64,000 bases of DNA, taken from NCBI RefSeq assembly GCF_029626035.1, contig NZ_JARUBE010000003.1:1860001-1924000 (forward strand). The letters run 5' to 3'. The translations under genes were made by a program, and so were the position numbers. The notes beneath the pieces were generated by a model. The model saw only the letters and a list, made by a program, of their open reading frames with translations, was not told the DNA's origin and did no database searches. Positions 15,953-23,508 of the stretch are shown one piece after another; within the stretch, counting starts at the first letter, position 1, and the number at the start of each line of letters is the position of its first letter. The DNA is from Micromonospora sp. WMMD980 (GTDB lineage Bacteria; Actinomycetota; Actinomycetes; Mycobacteriales; Micromonosporaceae).

Positions 15953-17223
15953 GGCAGCTCCACCCGCACGACTGTAGGCCCGCCGGGCGGGCTGGCCAGC
16001 AGCAACCTGCCGTCCGCCGCGGCCACCCGGTCGGCGAGCCCGGTCAGGCCGGTGCCCCGGCCCGGGTCGGCGCCGCCCCCGCCGTCGTCCTCGACCTCCA
16101 CCACCAGCCGGCGGTCGGCGCGGGTCAACCGCACCTCGGCCCGGGTCGCGTCGGCATGCCGGGCCACGTTGCCCAGCGCCTCAGAGACCACGTACCAGGC
16201 GGTGGTCTCGACCAGCTCCGGCGCGGGGTGGGACAGGTCGGCCCGCACGGTGACCGGGACCACCGACCGGGCGGCCAGGTCACCGACCGCGCCGGCCAGC
16301 CCCAACTCGGTGAGTTGCCGGGGGCGGATGCCCTGAACGATGCCGCGCAGCGTCACCATCAGCTCCTTGGCCTGCTCGTGCGCCGCGTCGAGCGGCCGGG
16401 CGGCGGGGGAGTCGTCCGGCACGTCGAGGCGGGCCAGCCCGAGCTGGAGGGTGAGGCTGGTCAGGCGCGGCTGCGCCCCGTCGTGCACGTCCCGCTCGAT
16501 GCGGCGGCGTTCCGCCTCGTAGGCGCCCACCAGGCGGGCCCGGGACCGGGCCACCTCCCGTAGCGCGCCGGCGTCGGGCGCGCCGTCGAGCAGCCACCGG
16601 GCCACCGCCGCCTGACCGGCGACCAGCAGACCGGCCAGGTAGAGCAGCGCCGGGGCGGCGAGCACGCCGGCGACGGCGTACGGGACCGCTCCGGCCGGGG
16701 ACTCGACGGTGTCCCAGACCAGCACGATCCGCTCCCCGCCGCCGGTCAGCCACGGACCGGCGACGAGCGCGACGTCGAGCAGCACCAGCAGGCCGAACGT
16801 CCCGTAGGCCAGCGGCACCACGGTGGACAGCCAGGCGGTGTACGCGACCTCCCGCCAGGCGGCCGCGCCGGTGAGGCGGGCGATCGGGCCGCGCCGGAGC
16901 GGGCCGGGCAGCGGCCGGGAGTCGACCAGGCCGAGCCGCCACCGCTCGACCGCCGCCACCGGTGCGCTCGCCAGCGGCGCGACGGCCAGCGCGATCAGCG
17001 CCAGCACGGCGAGCACGGCCAGCACCGGCACGTCGACCGGCCGGTCCCGGCGCAGCGCGCTCACCACCAGCAGCAGCGGCGCGACGACCACCGACCAGGC
17101 GACCGCCAGGACACCGGCGACCGGCAGGGTGGTCGCGGCGTACGCCAGGGCCCGCCAGGGCCAGGCGGAGAGCGGGTAGTGGCGGCGGCGCAACGCCCCG
17201 GCCAGGTGCGACGGCTGAGTCAT
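15940..17223 (-). CDS. Sensor histidine kinase (HisKA_3/NarX-like)
   Basis: 427 residues. Four to five hydrophobic segments in residues 20-215 form a membrane sensor without a large extracellular loop. The dimerisation/phosphoacceptor region has R-R-R-I-E-R-D-V-H-D-G-A-Q near residue 245 (His of D-V-H-D), and the ATPase domain has V-V-S-E-A-L-G-N-V-A-R-H near 340 and D-D-G-G-G-G near 385. The signal is unknown; a membrane-intrinsic stress such as envelope damage is plausible. It is transcribed divergently from the DUF998 gene from a leaderless promoter (TAGCGT, 17230-17235). Confidence 0.9.
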   Translation of the reverse strand: MTQPSHLAGALRRRHYPLSAWPWRALAYAATTLPVAGVLAVAWSVVVAPLLLVVSALRRDRPVDVPVLAVLAVLALIALAVAPLASAPVAAVERWRLGLVDSRPLPGPLRRGPIARLTGAAAWREVAYTAWLSTVVPLAYGTFGLLVLLDVALVAGPWLTGGGERIVLVWDTVESPAGAVPYAVAGVLAAPALLYLAGLLVAGQAAVARWLLDGAPDAGALREVARSRARLVGAYEAERRRIERDVHDGAQPRLTSLTLQLGLARLDVPDDSPAARPLDAAHEQAKELMVTLRGIVQGIRPRQLTELGLAGAVGDLAARSVVPVTVRADLSHPAPELVETTAWYVVSEALGNVARHADATRAEVRLTRADRRLVVEVEDDGGGGADPGRGTGLTGLADRVAAADGRLLLASPPGGPTVVRVELPCRP

Positions 17224-17229
17224 GGCCTG

Positions 17230-17235
17230 ACGCTA
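17230..17235 (-). promoter_or_regulatory. -10 element of histidine kinase operon
   Basis: TAGCGT on the minus strand ends 6 nt before the ATG at 17223, a leaderless start for the kinase/regulator operon. Confidence 0.55.
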
Positions 17236-17357
17236 GCCAGCGGGCGGGTGGCCGGCCCAGCCGTCCAGACCCCGGTCGCGGGGTGGGTCTGGCCCTACCC
17301 CGGACCGGCCCGCCACGCCCCGTGCGCGCGGCCGGGGCGACGCGGTCGACTCGACGG

Positions 17358-18005
17358 ATGACTCGTGACCGGCTCACCGCGAGCTGCTGGCTGCTCGCCA
17401 CCGCGCTGTTCCTGACCGCCAATCTCGTGGTCGGGCTGGCCTGGCGGGAACCGCGTTTCGACTGGACTCACCACAACATCAGCGACCTGGGCAACGTCGG
17501 GTGCGGCGTGTGGGACACCACCCGGCCACGGCTCGTGTGCTCGCCGTGGCACCCGGCGATGAACGTCGCCCTCGTCGCCGTCGGGCTGCTGCTCGCGGCC
17601 GGCGTCCTGGTCGGCCGGACCGCGTTCGGCCGGGGCCGCGCCGCGACCGTGGCCCGGGCGTGCGCGCTCGCCGCGGCAGGCGGGTACGTGCTGGCCGGCG
17701 TCTATCCGGCGGACGTGGACGAGAATCGGCACGTGCTCGGCGCGGTGCTGATCTTCGTGCTGGGCAACTGTGGTCTGCTCCTCGGGGCGCGGGCCGCCCA
17801 CCCGGCCGCGCTCGACGACCTGCCAGGCGCCGGCCTGCACCTCGGCGCGGTCGGGCTGGCGGGCGCCGCGCTGTTCCTGGCCCGGGTCGACGTGGGCATC
17901 GGGGTGGGCGGCATGGAGCGGGTCGCCGTCGCGCCGCTGTTCGGCTGGGTGTCGTGGGCGGCCTTGCGCCTGCTCCGGGAGTGTCGGCCGGCGTGCCTAT
18001 CCTGA
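17358..18005 (+). CDS. DUF998 family membrane protein
   Basis: 215 residues with six predicted membrane helices (about 8-28, 60-80, 92-110, 122-142, 152-170, 182-200) and the DUF998 signature early on: H-N-I-S-D-L-G-N near residue 40 and a C-S-P-W-H-P-A-M-N motif near 61, with two cysteines in the first extracytoplasmic loop. The function of the family is not established. The ATG at 17358 is the first plausible start; no clear ribosome binding site precedes it. Confidence 0.75.
   Translation: MTRDRLTASCWLLATALFLTANLVVGLAWREPRFDWTHHNISDLGNVGCGVWDTTRPRLVCSPWHPAMNVALVAVGLLLAAGVLVGRTAFGRGRAATVARACALAAAGGYVLAGVYPADVDENRHVLGAVLIFVLGNCGLLLGARAAHPAALDDLPGAGLHLGAVGLAGAALFLARVDVGIGVGGMERVAVAPLFGWVSWAALRLLRECRPACLS
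17998..18003 (+). promoter_or_regulatory. -10 element of DUF1905 gene
   Basis: TATCCT overlaps the end of the DUF998 gene and ends 6 nt before the ATG at 18010, so a leaderless transcript can start here. Confidence 0.55.
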
Positions 18006-18009
18006 CCGG

Positions 18010-18297
18010 ATGGAGCTGGCGTTCAGCGGCGAGGTCTGGTTCTGGCGGGGGCCGGCGCCGCACCACTTCGTGACCGTGCCCGACGAGCAGTGCGCCGCGC
18101 TGGCGGCCGCCGCGGCGTCGGTCAGCTCCGGCTGGGGCATGATCCCGGTCGGCGTCCGGATCGGCGGCACCGGATGGCGCACGTCGCTGTGGCCGAAGGA
18201 CGGGCGCTACCTGGTGCCGCTGCGGGTCGCGGCGCGCCGGGCGGAGGGCATCGAGCTGGGTGACCGGGTGGACGTCCGGCTGACGGTGGACGGGTGA
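18010..18297 (+). CDS. DUF1905 family protein
   Basis: A 95-residue small beta-barrel-type protein with the DUF1905 landmarks: F-S-G-E-V-W-F-W-R-G-P-A-P-H-H-F near the N-terminus, W-G-M-I-P-V-G-V-R-I-G near residue 42 and L-W-P-K-D-G-R-Y-L-V-P-L near 60. No activity is established for the family. The last codon and stop overlap the sirtuin start (GTGA), so the two genes are translationally coupled. Confidence 0.8.
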   Translation: MELAFSGEVWFWRGPAPHHFVTVPDEQCAALAAAAASVSSGWGMIPVGVRIGGTGWRTSLWPKDGRYLVPLRVAARRAEGIELGDRVDVRLTVDG

Positions 18298-19067
18298 GCG
18301 CCGACGACCTGGCGCGGGCGGCCCGGTTGCTCGCCGCCGCGAGCCGGCCGGTGGTGTTCACCGGCGCCGGCATGTCGGCCGAGAGCGGAGTGCCGACGTT
18401 CCGGGACGCGCAGACCGGCCTCTGGCGACGGTACGACCCGGGCCGACTCGCCACCCCGGCCGCGTTCCACGCCGACCCGGCCCTGGTCTGGGGCTGGTAC
18501 GAGAGCCGGCGGCACGGGGTGCGCCGGGCCGAGCCGAACCCGGGGCACCGGGCGGTGGCCGCGGTCCGGGCCCGGCTGCCGGAGACCGTCGTCGTCACGC
18601 AGAACGTCGACGACCTGCACGAGCGGGGCGGCGTCCCCGACCCGGTGCGGCTGCACGGCAGCCTGTTCGCGCCCCGCTGCTCGGCCTGCGCCCACCCCGC
18701 TCCGATGCCCGGTGACGCGGGCGGGCCGCCGGCCGGGCCGCTCGACCCGCCGGCCTGCGCACGGTGCGCCGCCCCGGTCCGGCCGGGCGTGGTCTGGTTC
18801 GGCGAGGCGCTGCCGGCGGCGGCGCTGGACGCCGCGGTCGCGGCGGCGTCCCGCTGCGACCTGCTGCTCACCGTGGGCACCTCCGCGCTGGTCCACCCGG
18901 CCGCCGAGATCCCGCTGGTGGCGGCGCGCCTCGGCGCGCTTGTGGTGCAGGTGAACCCGGACCGGACGCCGCTGGACGCGGTCTGCGCGGTCAACCTGCG
19001 TGGTCGCGCGGGCGAGGTGTTGCCGGAGTTGGTCCGGGCGGCCTGGCCGGCGGACGGCGCCGACTGA
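18294..19067 (+). CDS. cobB: NAD-dependent protein deacylase (sirtuin)
   Basis: 257 residues with the sirtuin core: G-A-G-M-S-A-E-S-G-V-P-T-F-R near residue 24, Q-N-V-D-D-L-H near 103, catalytic His in L-H-G-S near 120, a Cys4 zinc site (C-S-A-C near 128 and C-A-R-C near 155) and G-T-S-A-L-V-H-P-A near 196. Sirtuins remove acyl groups from lysine using NAD+, producing O-acyl-ADP-ribose, and in bacteria control acetyl-CoA synthetase and other enzymes. The Y-xx-R motif typical of desuccinylases (CobB/SIRT5) is suggested by W-G-W-Y-E-S-R-R near residue 67. GTG start coupled to the DUF1905 gene by a 4-nt overlap. Confidence 0.92.
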   Translation: MSADDLARAARLLAAASRPVVFTGAGMSAESGVPTFRDAQTGLWRRYDPGRLATPAAFHADPALVWGWYESRRHGVRRAEPNPGHRAVAAVRARLPETVVVTQNVDDLHERGGVPDPVRLHGSLFAPRCSACAHPAPMPGDAGGPPAGPLDPPACARCAAPVRPGVVWFGEALPAAALDAAVAAASRCDLLLTVGTSALVHPAAEIPLVAARLGALVVQVNPDRTPLDAVCAVNLRGRAGEVLPELVRAAWPADGAD

Positions 19068-19163
19068 GCGGCGTCCAGCCGACTGAGCGGCCGAATCGTC
19101 CGACCGGTTCCGGCCGCGCCGCCTACCGTCGGCCGGGGGCGGTGCGGCGGCGAGGGGCGGAGC

Positions 19164-20348
19164 GTGGGAGAGGACCGGGTGGGACGGCACCCGTGGTGGT
19201 CGCGCCCGCCCGTGCCGGCGCCGGCGGACCACCGGGTCACGCCGTTCGAGATCTTCTTCGACCTGGTCTTCGTCTTCGCGCTCACCCGGATCATGGCGTT
19301 GGTCGGGCCGGATCCCACCCCGGCCGGCATGGGCCGCGGGCTGCTGCTGCTCGTGCTGCTCTGGGTCGCCTGGTCGTCGTACACCTGGTTGGGCAACCAC
19401 ACGCGGGCCGACGCGGGGGTGGTGCGCGGCGGCTTCCTGGTCGCGATGGCGGCGTTGTTCGTGGCCGCGCTGGTCATGCCCCGGGCCTGGACGCCCGGTC
19501 CGGGGCTGGACGGGCCGTTGCTCGTCGCGCTCGCCTACGTGCTGCTGCGCGTGGTGCACCTGGCGCTGTTCCACCGGGCGGCCGGCGACGACGCGCCGCT
19601 GCGCGCCCGGATCCGTTTCTTCGCGCTGGTCAGCGCGGTCGGCTGGGTGGCGCTGCTGCTCGGTGCGGTGCTGACCGGGGCCGGGCACGCCGCGCTGTGG
19701 GTGCTGGCGTTCCTGGTGGAGGTGGTCGGGCAGCGCCTGTCCTACGTCCGCCGGGGGAGTTGGCCGCTGCGCAGCCCGTCGCACTTCGCCGAGCGGCACA
19801 CCCTGGTGCTGATCATCGCGCTGGGCGAGTCGGTGGTCGCCGCCGGGGTGGGCGCCGGCTCGGCGGTGACGTCTCCGCCGGTCCTGGGCGCGGCGCTGGT
19901 CGGGTTCACGGCGACGGTCTGCCTGTGGTGGCTCTACTTCCGCCGCACCGCGCCCGCCGCGGCCCGCGCGCTCGGCGCGGCGGCGCCGGCCCGGCGGGAC
20001 CGGATCGCCGCGGACGCCTACAGCCAGACCCACCTGATGTTGATCGCCGGCGTCATCTATCTGGCGATCGGCGTCGAGCAGGTGCTGGCGCACGTCTCCG
20101 GCCCGGATCCGGCGGCGCGGCTGAGCCGGTCGGCCACCGTGGCGCTGTTCGGCGGCGCGGCGGTCTACCTCGCCGGACGGTTGCTGTTCCGCCGGGTCAC
20201 CGGGCAGCCGGTCGGCCCGGCCCGGCTGGCGGTCACCGGGGCGGTCGGTGCGCTCGCGCCACTCGGCGTGGCGCTGCCTCCGGCGGCGGCGCTCGGCGTG
20301 CTGGCCGGATTGCTGCTGGTCGCCGTCGCCGTGGACCGACACGAATGA
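19164..20348 (+). CDS. ltrA: Low temperature requirement A (LtrA) family membrane protein
   Basis: 394 residues with about 11 hydrophobic helices. The LtrA signature is at the N-terminus: H-R-V-T-P-F-E-I-F-F-D-L-V-F-V-F-A-L near residue 23, then W-V-A-W-S-S-Y-T-W near 70 and E-R-H-T-L-V-L-I-I-A-L-G-E-S near 210. LtrA was named in Listeria for growth at low temperature; the molecular role is unknown. The GTG start has GGGGCGGAG about 6 nt upstream. Only remnants follow it before the convergent gene at 20484. Confidence 0.88.
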   Translation: MGEDRVGRHPWWSRPPVPAPADHRVTPFEIFFDLVFVFALTRIMALVGPDPTPAGMGRGLLLLVLLWVAWSSYTWLGNHTRADAGVVRGGFLVAMAALFVAALVMPRAWTPGPGLDGPLLVALAYVLLRVVHLALFHRAAGDDAPLRARIRFFALVSAVGWVALLLGAVLTGAGHAALWVLAFLVEVVGQRLSYVRRGSWPLRSPSHFAERHTLVLIIALGESVVAAGVGAGSAVTSPPVLGAALVGFTATVCLWWLYFRRTAPAAARALGAAAPARRDRIAADAYSQTHLMLIAGVIYLAIGVEQVLAHVSGPDPAARLSRSATVALFGGAAVYLAGRLLFRRVTGQPVGPARLAVTGAVGALAPLGVALPPAAALGVLAGLLLVAVAVDRHE

Positions 20349-20364
20349 CCGGCGCGGGCTCACG

Positions 20365-20449
20365 GTGATCCTCGACCGGTTCGGCTACGCCGGCGAGCAG
20401 CATTGGGAGATCGTCCTCGCCGGCAGCGTGATCGCCACCCTACCCATGA
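20365..20449 (+). pseudogene. Possible relic of sugar ABC permease C-terminus (MalG-like)
   Basis: Just after ltrA, one frame reads R-F-G-Y-A-G-E-Q-H-W-E-I-V-L-A-G-S-V-I-A then T-L-P-M. The W-x-x-x-L-A-G-S-V-I-A-T-L-P stretch is what the last membrane segment of MalG-type permeases looks like. There is no start, no remainder of the gene and no continuation of the helix. It is too short to be certain and could be chance similarity. Confidence 0.3.
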
Positions 20450-20483
20450 GGGCATCGCGACCACCGGCCGCAAGGGGTGAGCC

Positions 20484-21029
20484 TCAGGCGCCGCGCGGCG
20501 CGCGTTTCGGGAAGACGGTGTAGGCCACCGGCCAGAACACCAGCCAGGCCGCCATGGCCAGGGTGAGCCGGCCGGCCCACGCCCACAACTCCTCGGTGCG
20601 TTCGGCGTCGCCGACCAGGGCGACGCCGCCGAGCAGCACCGCGCAGGCGACCGCCCAGCCGATCATGCCCTTGCCCCACTCGCGCCACTCGTGCCGGGCC
20701 CGGGCCCACCCGTAGCGGGGCGCGCGGCGCGGCGGCGGGCCGCCGGCGAAGCGGTGCGCGAACCGTTCGTCGGCCCAGCGCACCATGCTGTGCCCGAACG
20801 CGACCGAGAAGCCGAGGTACGCGGCGGCGAGCCCGTGCGCGAACGTGGCGGTGCCGCCGCCGCGCAGGTCGACGATCGTGGCGGCCAGCAGGACCAGGTC
20901 GACGGCGGGCACGGCGAGCAGCAGCGCGGCGCCGAGGCGGGGCCGGCGCAGCGGATACCGGGCGACCAGCCCGGCGGCCAGGAACAGCCAGAACGCCACC
21001 TCGCACGCGACGATGACTCCGATGAGCAT
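20484..21029 (-). CDS. Hypothetical membrane protein divergent from TetR
   Basis: 181 residues with five hydrophobic helices (about 3-22, 30-50, 60-80, 125-142, 155-172) and an Arg/Pro-rich cytosolic loop (about 85-120, R-F-A-G-G-P-P-P-R-R-A-P). GGAGG lies 5 nt before the chosen ATG at 21029. I do not recognise the family. It is divergent from the TetR gene with 74 bp between the starts, the classic arrangement of a TetR regulator and the gene it controls. The ends of the gap (T-T-T-T-A-G-T-A-C-G-C-T) are AT-richer than the surroundings. Confidence 0.7.
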   Translation of the reverse strand: MLIGVIVACEVAFWLFLAAGLVARYPLRRPRLGAALLLAVPAVDLVLLAATIVDLRGGGTATFAHGLAAAYLGFSVAFGHSMVRWADERFAHRFAGGPPPRRAPRYGWARARHEWREWGKGMIGWAVACAVLLGGVALVGDAERTEELWAWAGRLTLAMAAWLVFWPVAYTVFPKRAPRGA

Positions 21030-21103
21030 GCGGCCTCCAGGTTTTAGTACGCTGTGCGACAACAACCCTAGCAACCGCCGTCCACCAGTCGCCGGAGGGG
21101 ACC

Positions 21104-21703
21104 GTGCCCAAGATCGTCGACCATGACGCCCGTCGCGCGGAGCTGGCCGAGGCGATGTGGCGGGTGGTCTACCGCGACGGCGTCGGCGCTGCCACGGTGC
21201 GCAGCATCGCCGCCGAGGCCGGCTGGTCGCCGAGCGCGCTGCGGCACTACTTCGCCACCCAGACCGAACTGCTGGTCTTCGCCATGGACCACGTGATGGC
21301 CAAGGCGACCGAGCGGTTCACCGCCGAGCACCGCACCGGAACCGCCCGCGAGGTCGCCCAGGGCGTGCTGGAGGAACTGCTACCGCTGGACCGCCAGCGC
21401 GTCCGGGAGGCGGAGGTGTGGCTGCTGCTCGCCGCCCGGGCCCAGGCCGACCCCGCCGCCCGGGAGCGGATGACCCAGGCCGACGACGGCGTACGCCGCG
21501 CCGCCGAACTCGCCGTCACGCTGCTCACCGGGGATCGGCCGGCCGACGACGGCGCGACCGCCCGGCTGCACGCCCTGCTCGACGGCCTGACCCTGCACGC
21601 GCTGCTGCACCCCGATGGGATGACGCCGCAGCGGCTGCGCGACCTGCTCGGCGCGCACCTCGACCAGCTCGTCCGTGGCGGGTCGCGGGCGCTTCCCGGA
21701 TAG
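21104..21703 (+). CDS. TetR family transcriptional regulator
   Basis: 199 residues. N-terminal helix-turn-helix with T-V-R-S-I-A-A-E-A-G-W-S-P-S-A-L-R-H-Y-F near residues 27-46, then a helical ligand-binding C-terminal domain resembling TetR_C_6 regulators. GTG start with GGAGGGG 3-9 nt upstream. It probably represses itself and the divergent membrane protein. Its stop overlaps the GTG of the following lipid-kinase fragment by one base (TAGTG). Confidence 0.88.
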   Translation: MPKIVDHDARRAELAEAMWRVVYRDGVGAATVRSIAAEAGWSPSALRHYFATQTELLVFAMDHVMAKATERFTAEHRTGTAREVAQGVLEELLPLDRQRVREAEVWLLLAARAQADPAARERMTQADDGVRRAAELAVTLLTGDRPADDGATARLHALLDGLTLHALLHPDGMTPQRLRDLLGAHLDQLVRGGSRALPG

Positions 21704-22128
21704 TGGCCTACCCGCTGACCGCGCTCGGGCTGCTCGCTCGGCACCGCGCGCTTCGGGTCACCGTCCGCGCCGAGGGGCGGGACCACGTGTTCACCACGCA
21801 CCAGGTGTACGTGGCCAACGGCGGCTTCCCCGCCGCCCGGCCGATCACCGCCGACGCCGACGCCGACGACCGGCTGCTGGTCGCGTACCCGGTGGGTGGG
21901 GCCAGCCGGCGCGGGCCGCCGCGCGAGACGGCGCGCAACGCCGCCGCCGGCCACCGCCGCACGCTCGGCGACGAGCCGTTCCTGGCCGTCCGCCAGCTCT
22001 GGCTGGAGACCGACCGGCCGGCCCGCGTCGAGGTCGACGGCGAGCCGTACGGAGAGACACCGGTGCGCATCGGCCCGGACCCCGACGCGCTGCGGCTGAT
22101 GGCCCCGGCGGACAGCCCGGACCGCTGA
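21703..22128 (+). pseudogene. C-terminal fragment of diacylglycerol/lipid kinase
   Basis: 141 codons that read only as the second half of a YegS/DgkB-type lipid kinase: R-V-T-V-R-A-E-G-R-D near residue 20, V-Y-V-A-N-G-G-F near 34 (family V-A-N-G), and the terminal V-D-G-E-P-Y-G-E-T-P-V-R-I block near 115. The N-terminal catalytic domain with the G-G-D-G-T ATP motif is absent, and the reading frame starts at the GTG fused to the TetR stop. It is best read as a gene truncated by deletion, possibly still translated by coupling to TetR. A stand-alone function is conceivable but unsupported. Confidence 0.7.
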
Positions 22129-22132
22129 CCGG

Positions 22133-22393
22133 TCACCCCGGCGGGTCCTCGTCGGGCAGTGGGATCTCCTGGTTCTGCTCCACCGCGTCGGCCGGGTCCA
22201 GGTCGTCGCGCACCGACTCGCCCAGGCCGGCACGACCGCTCGGCGGGCGCAGCACGCCCTGCTCGGCGAGGTCGGCCTCGGCCACCTCGGGCACCGCGTC
22301 CGGCACCGGATCGGGCGGGCCGACGACTGTCACGTCCTGCCGCTGCTCCTGCGCGTCGGCCTCCGGTGGGCGGCGCAGCGCGTCCTCGCTCAT
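22133..22393 (-). CDS. Small acidic hypothetical protein
   Basis: 86 residues, rich in Asp, Glu and Pro, with no membrane segment and a probably disordered chain. It contains P-P-D-P-V-P-D-A-V-P-E-V-A-E-A-D and ends D-P-A-D-A-V-E-Q-N-Q-E-I-P-L-P-D-E-D, a tail pattern I associate with small actinobacterial proteins of unknown role. It is 10 nt downstream of the DUF2267 gene, so they form an operon. A similar acidic protein is encoded at 62079-62339. Confidence 0.65.
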   Translation of the reverse strand: MSEDALRRPPEADAQEQRQDVTVVGPPDPVPDAVPEVAEADLAEQGVLRPPSGRAGLGESVRDDLDPADAVEQNQEIPLPDEDPPG

Positions 22394-22403
22394 CGCCACG
22401 CCC

Positions 22404-22802
22404 TCACGCCGGGCGCCGCACAAACGGCGCGCTCTGGTCGACCACGTCGCCGTACTCGGCCGGGAGCTGGGCCACGGCCTGCGCGTACGCGGCCGGGTCG
22501 ACGGCGTCGCGCAGCACGTCGAAGACCGCGACCACCCCGTCGCGGGCCGCCTCGGCGTCGACGTCCGCGCGCCCGCCGACCCGCGACACGAACTCGTCGA
22601 GCCCGAACGTCTCGGCCGCCTCGGCCGGGCCGAACGCGTACGCCCGCAGCGCCTCCGGGAGCCGGTCGGCCAGGTCGCGGGCCTCGCCGCCGTCGATCCG
22701 CTCGGCCAGCGTGGTCAGCGTGGCCCGGGTGACCGCGGTGGCCTGCTCCGCCGACGCGCCGCAGCGCCTGGCCACCGCGCCGACGAACTGGTCCTGGTCC
22801 AT
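22404..22802 (-). CDS. DUF2267 family protein
   Basis: 132 residues, all helical. The DUF2267 pattern is clear: M-D-Q-D-Q-F-V-G-A-V-A-R-R near the start, A-T-L-T-T-L-A-E-R-I-D-G-G-E-A-R-D-L near residue 28, L-P-E-A-L-R near 48, and repeated F-x-L-D-E-F-V-x-R-V-G segments. The function is unknown; in actinomycetes the family is often found with stress genes. GGAGG about 6 nt before the ATG supports the start. Confidence 0.82.
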   Translation of the reverse strand: MDQDQFVGAVARRCGASAEQATAVTRATLTTLAERIDGGEARDLADRLPEALRAYAFGPAEAAETFGLDEFVSRVGGRADVDAEAARDGVVAVFDVLRDAVDPAAYAQAVAQLPAEYGDVVDQSAPFVRRPA

Positions 22803-22910
22803 CTCGCCGCCTCCCTCTGCCGGGAGAGCGGGATTCCCGCGCTCGGCCGCCGCAAACGGCTGCCGGGCGGTGTCGGGCCGAGGTGTCGGTCGGCGGCCCG
22901 GGACGGTGGC

Positions 22911-23267
22911 TCAGGCGACCCGGGGCACCGGCCACGTCACTCGGTGCGCGGTGGCGTCGATCTGCCCGGTCCGTTCCAGAGCGATCTGCCCGGTCCGTTC
23001 GACGGCCGGGTCCGTCGGCGCGTCCACCACGACCGCCGCGCCGGTGGAATCCCGGTCGGCGTCGTTCCGCACGACGGTGAGCAGGGCCAGGAACCGGTCG
23101 AGGTCCGTCGCGGCCAGGCGGAACGAGCCACGACACCGGGGGCCCGTCCAGAGCGAGAGGACCACGGCGCCGCGGTCGGGATGGTAGCTGACCCGCAGCG
23201 TGCGGTCCTCGCCGCGTAGGTCACCGAACAGGTCACCGAACTCGGGCAGCGGTCGCACCTCTCCCAT
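22911..23267 (-). CDS. Hypothetical protein, Micromonosporaceae-type
   Basis: 118 residues: a beta-rich N-terminal half (L-R-V-S-Y-H-P-D-R-G-A-V-V-L-S-L-W near residue 25), a helix (D-L-D-R-F-L-A-L-L-T-V-V), and a C-terminal tail with a short internal duplication R-T-G-Q-I-A-L-E-R-T-G-Q-I. The duplication is encoded by a 19-bp direct repeat (22958-22976 and 22982-23000). I do not recognise a family. The ATG at 23267 follows CATCCT by 6 nt (23274-23279 on the minus strand), a leaderless geometry. Confidence 0.6.
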   Translation of the reverse strand: MGEVRPLPEFGDLFGDLRGEDRTLRVSYHPDRGAVVLSLWTGPRCRGSFRLAATDLDRFLALLTVVRNDADRDSTGAAVVVDAPTDPAVERTGQIALERTGQIDATAHRVTWPVPRVA

Positions 23268-23400
23268 CGATCCAGGATGCCCCACCCGGGTCCGGGAGGA
23301 AAGACCGTGGATCGGCAGGGCACGCGCTACGCCGTACGCCCGGTCTGCTGCGGACGCGCGGTCACCCGTCGAGGCGTCGGTTACCCGGGCTGCTGACGGA

Positions 23401-23453
23401 CCCGGCCCGTCGGGTGCGCCGTGGGCCAGTCCCGGCGCACCCGACGTGCCGGG
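23401..23453. repeat. 20-bp inverted repeat upstream of dienelactone hydrolase
   Basis: Arms at 23401-23420 and 23434-23453 pair with a single mismatch (inner 13 bp, CGTCGGGTGCGCC, perfect) around a 13-nt loop. It ends about 15 bp before a TAGCGT that could be the -10 (23470-23475), so it occupies the -35 region or acts as an upstream terminator. Confidence 0.6.
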
Positions 23454-23508
23454 CGACACGGCCGCGGGTAGCGTGCGACGCGGAACCCGCAACGAGGAGG
23501 TCCGGCCA

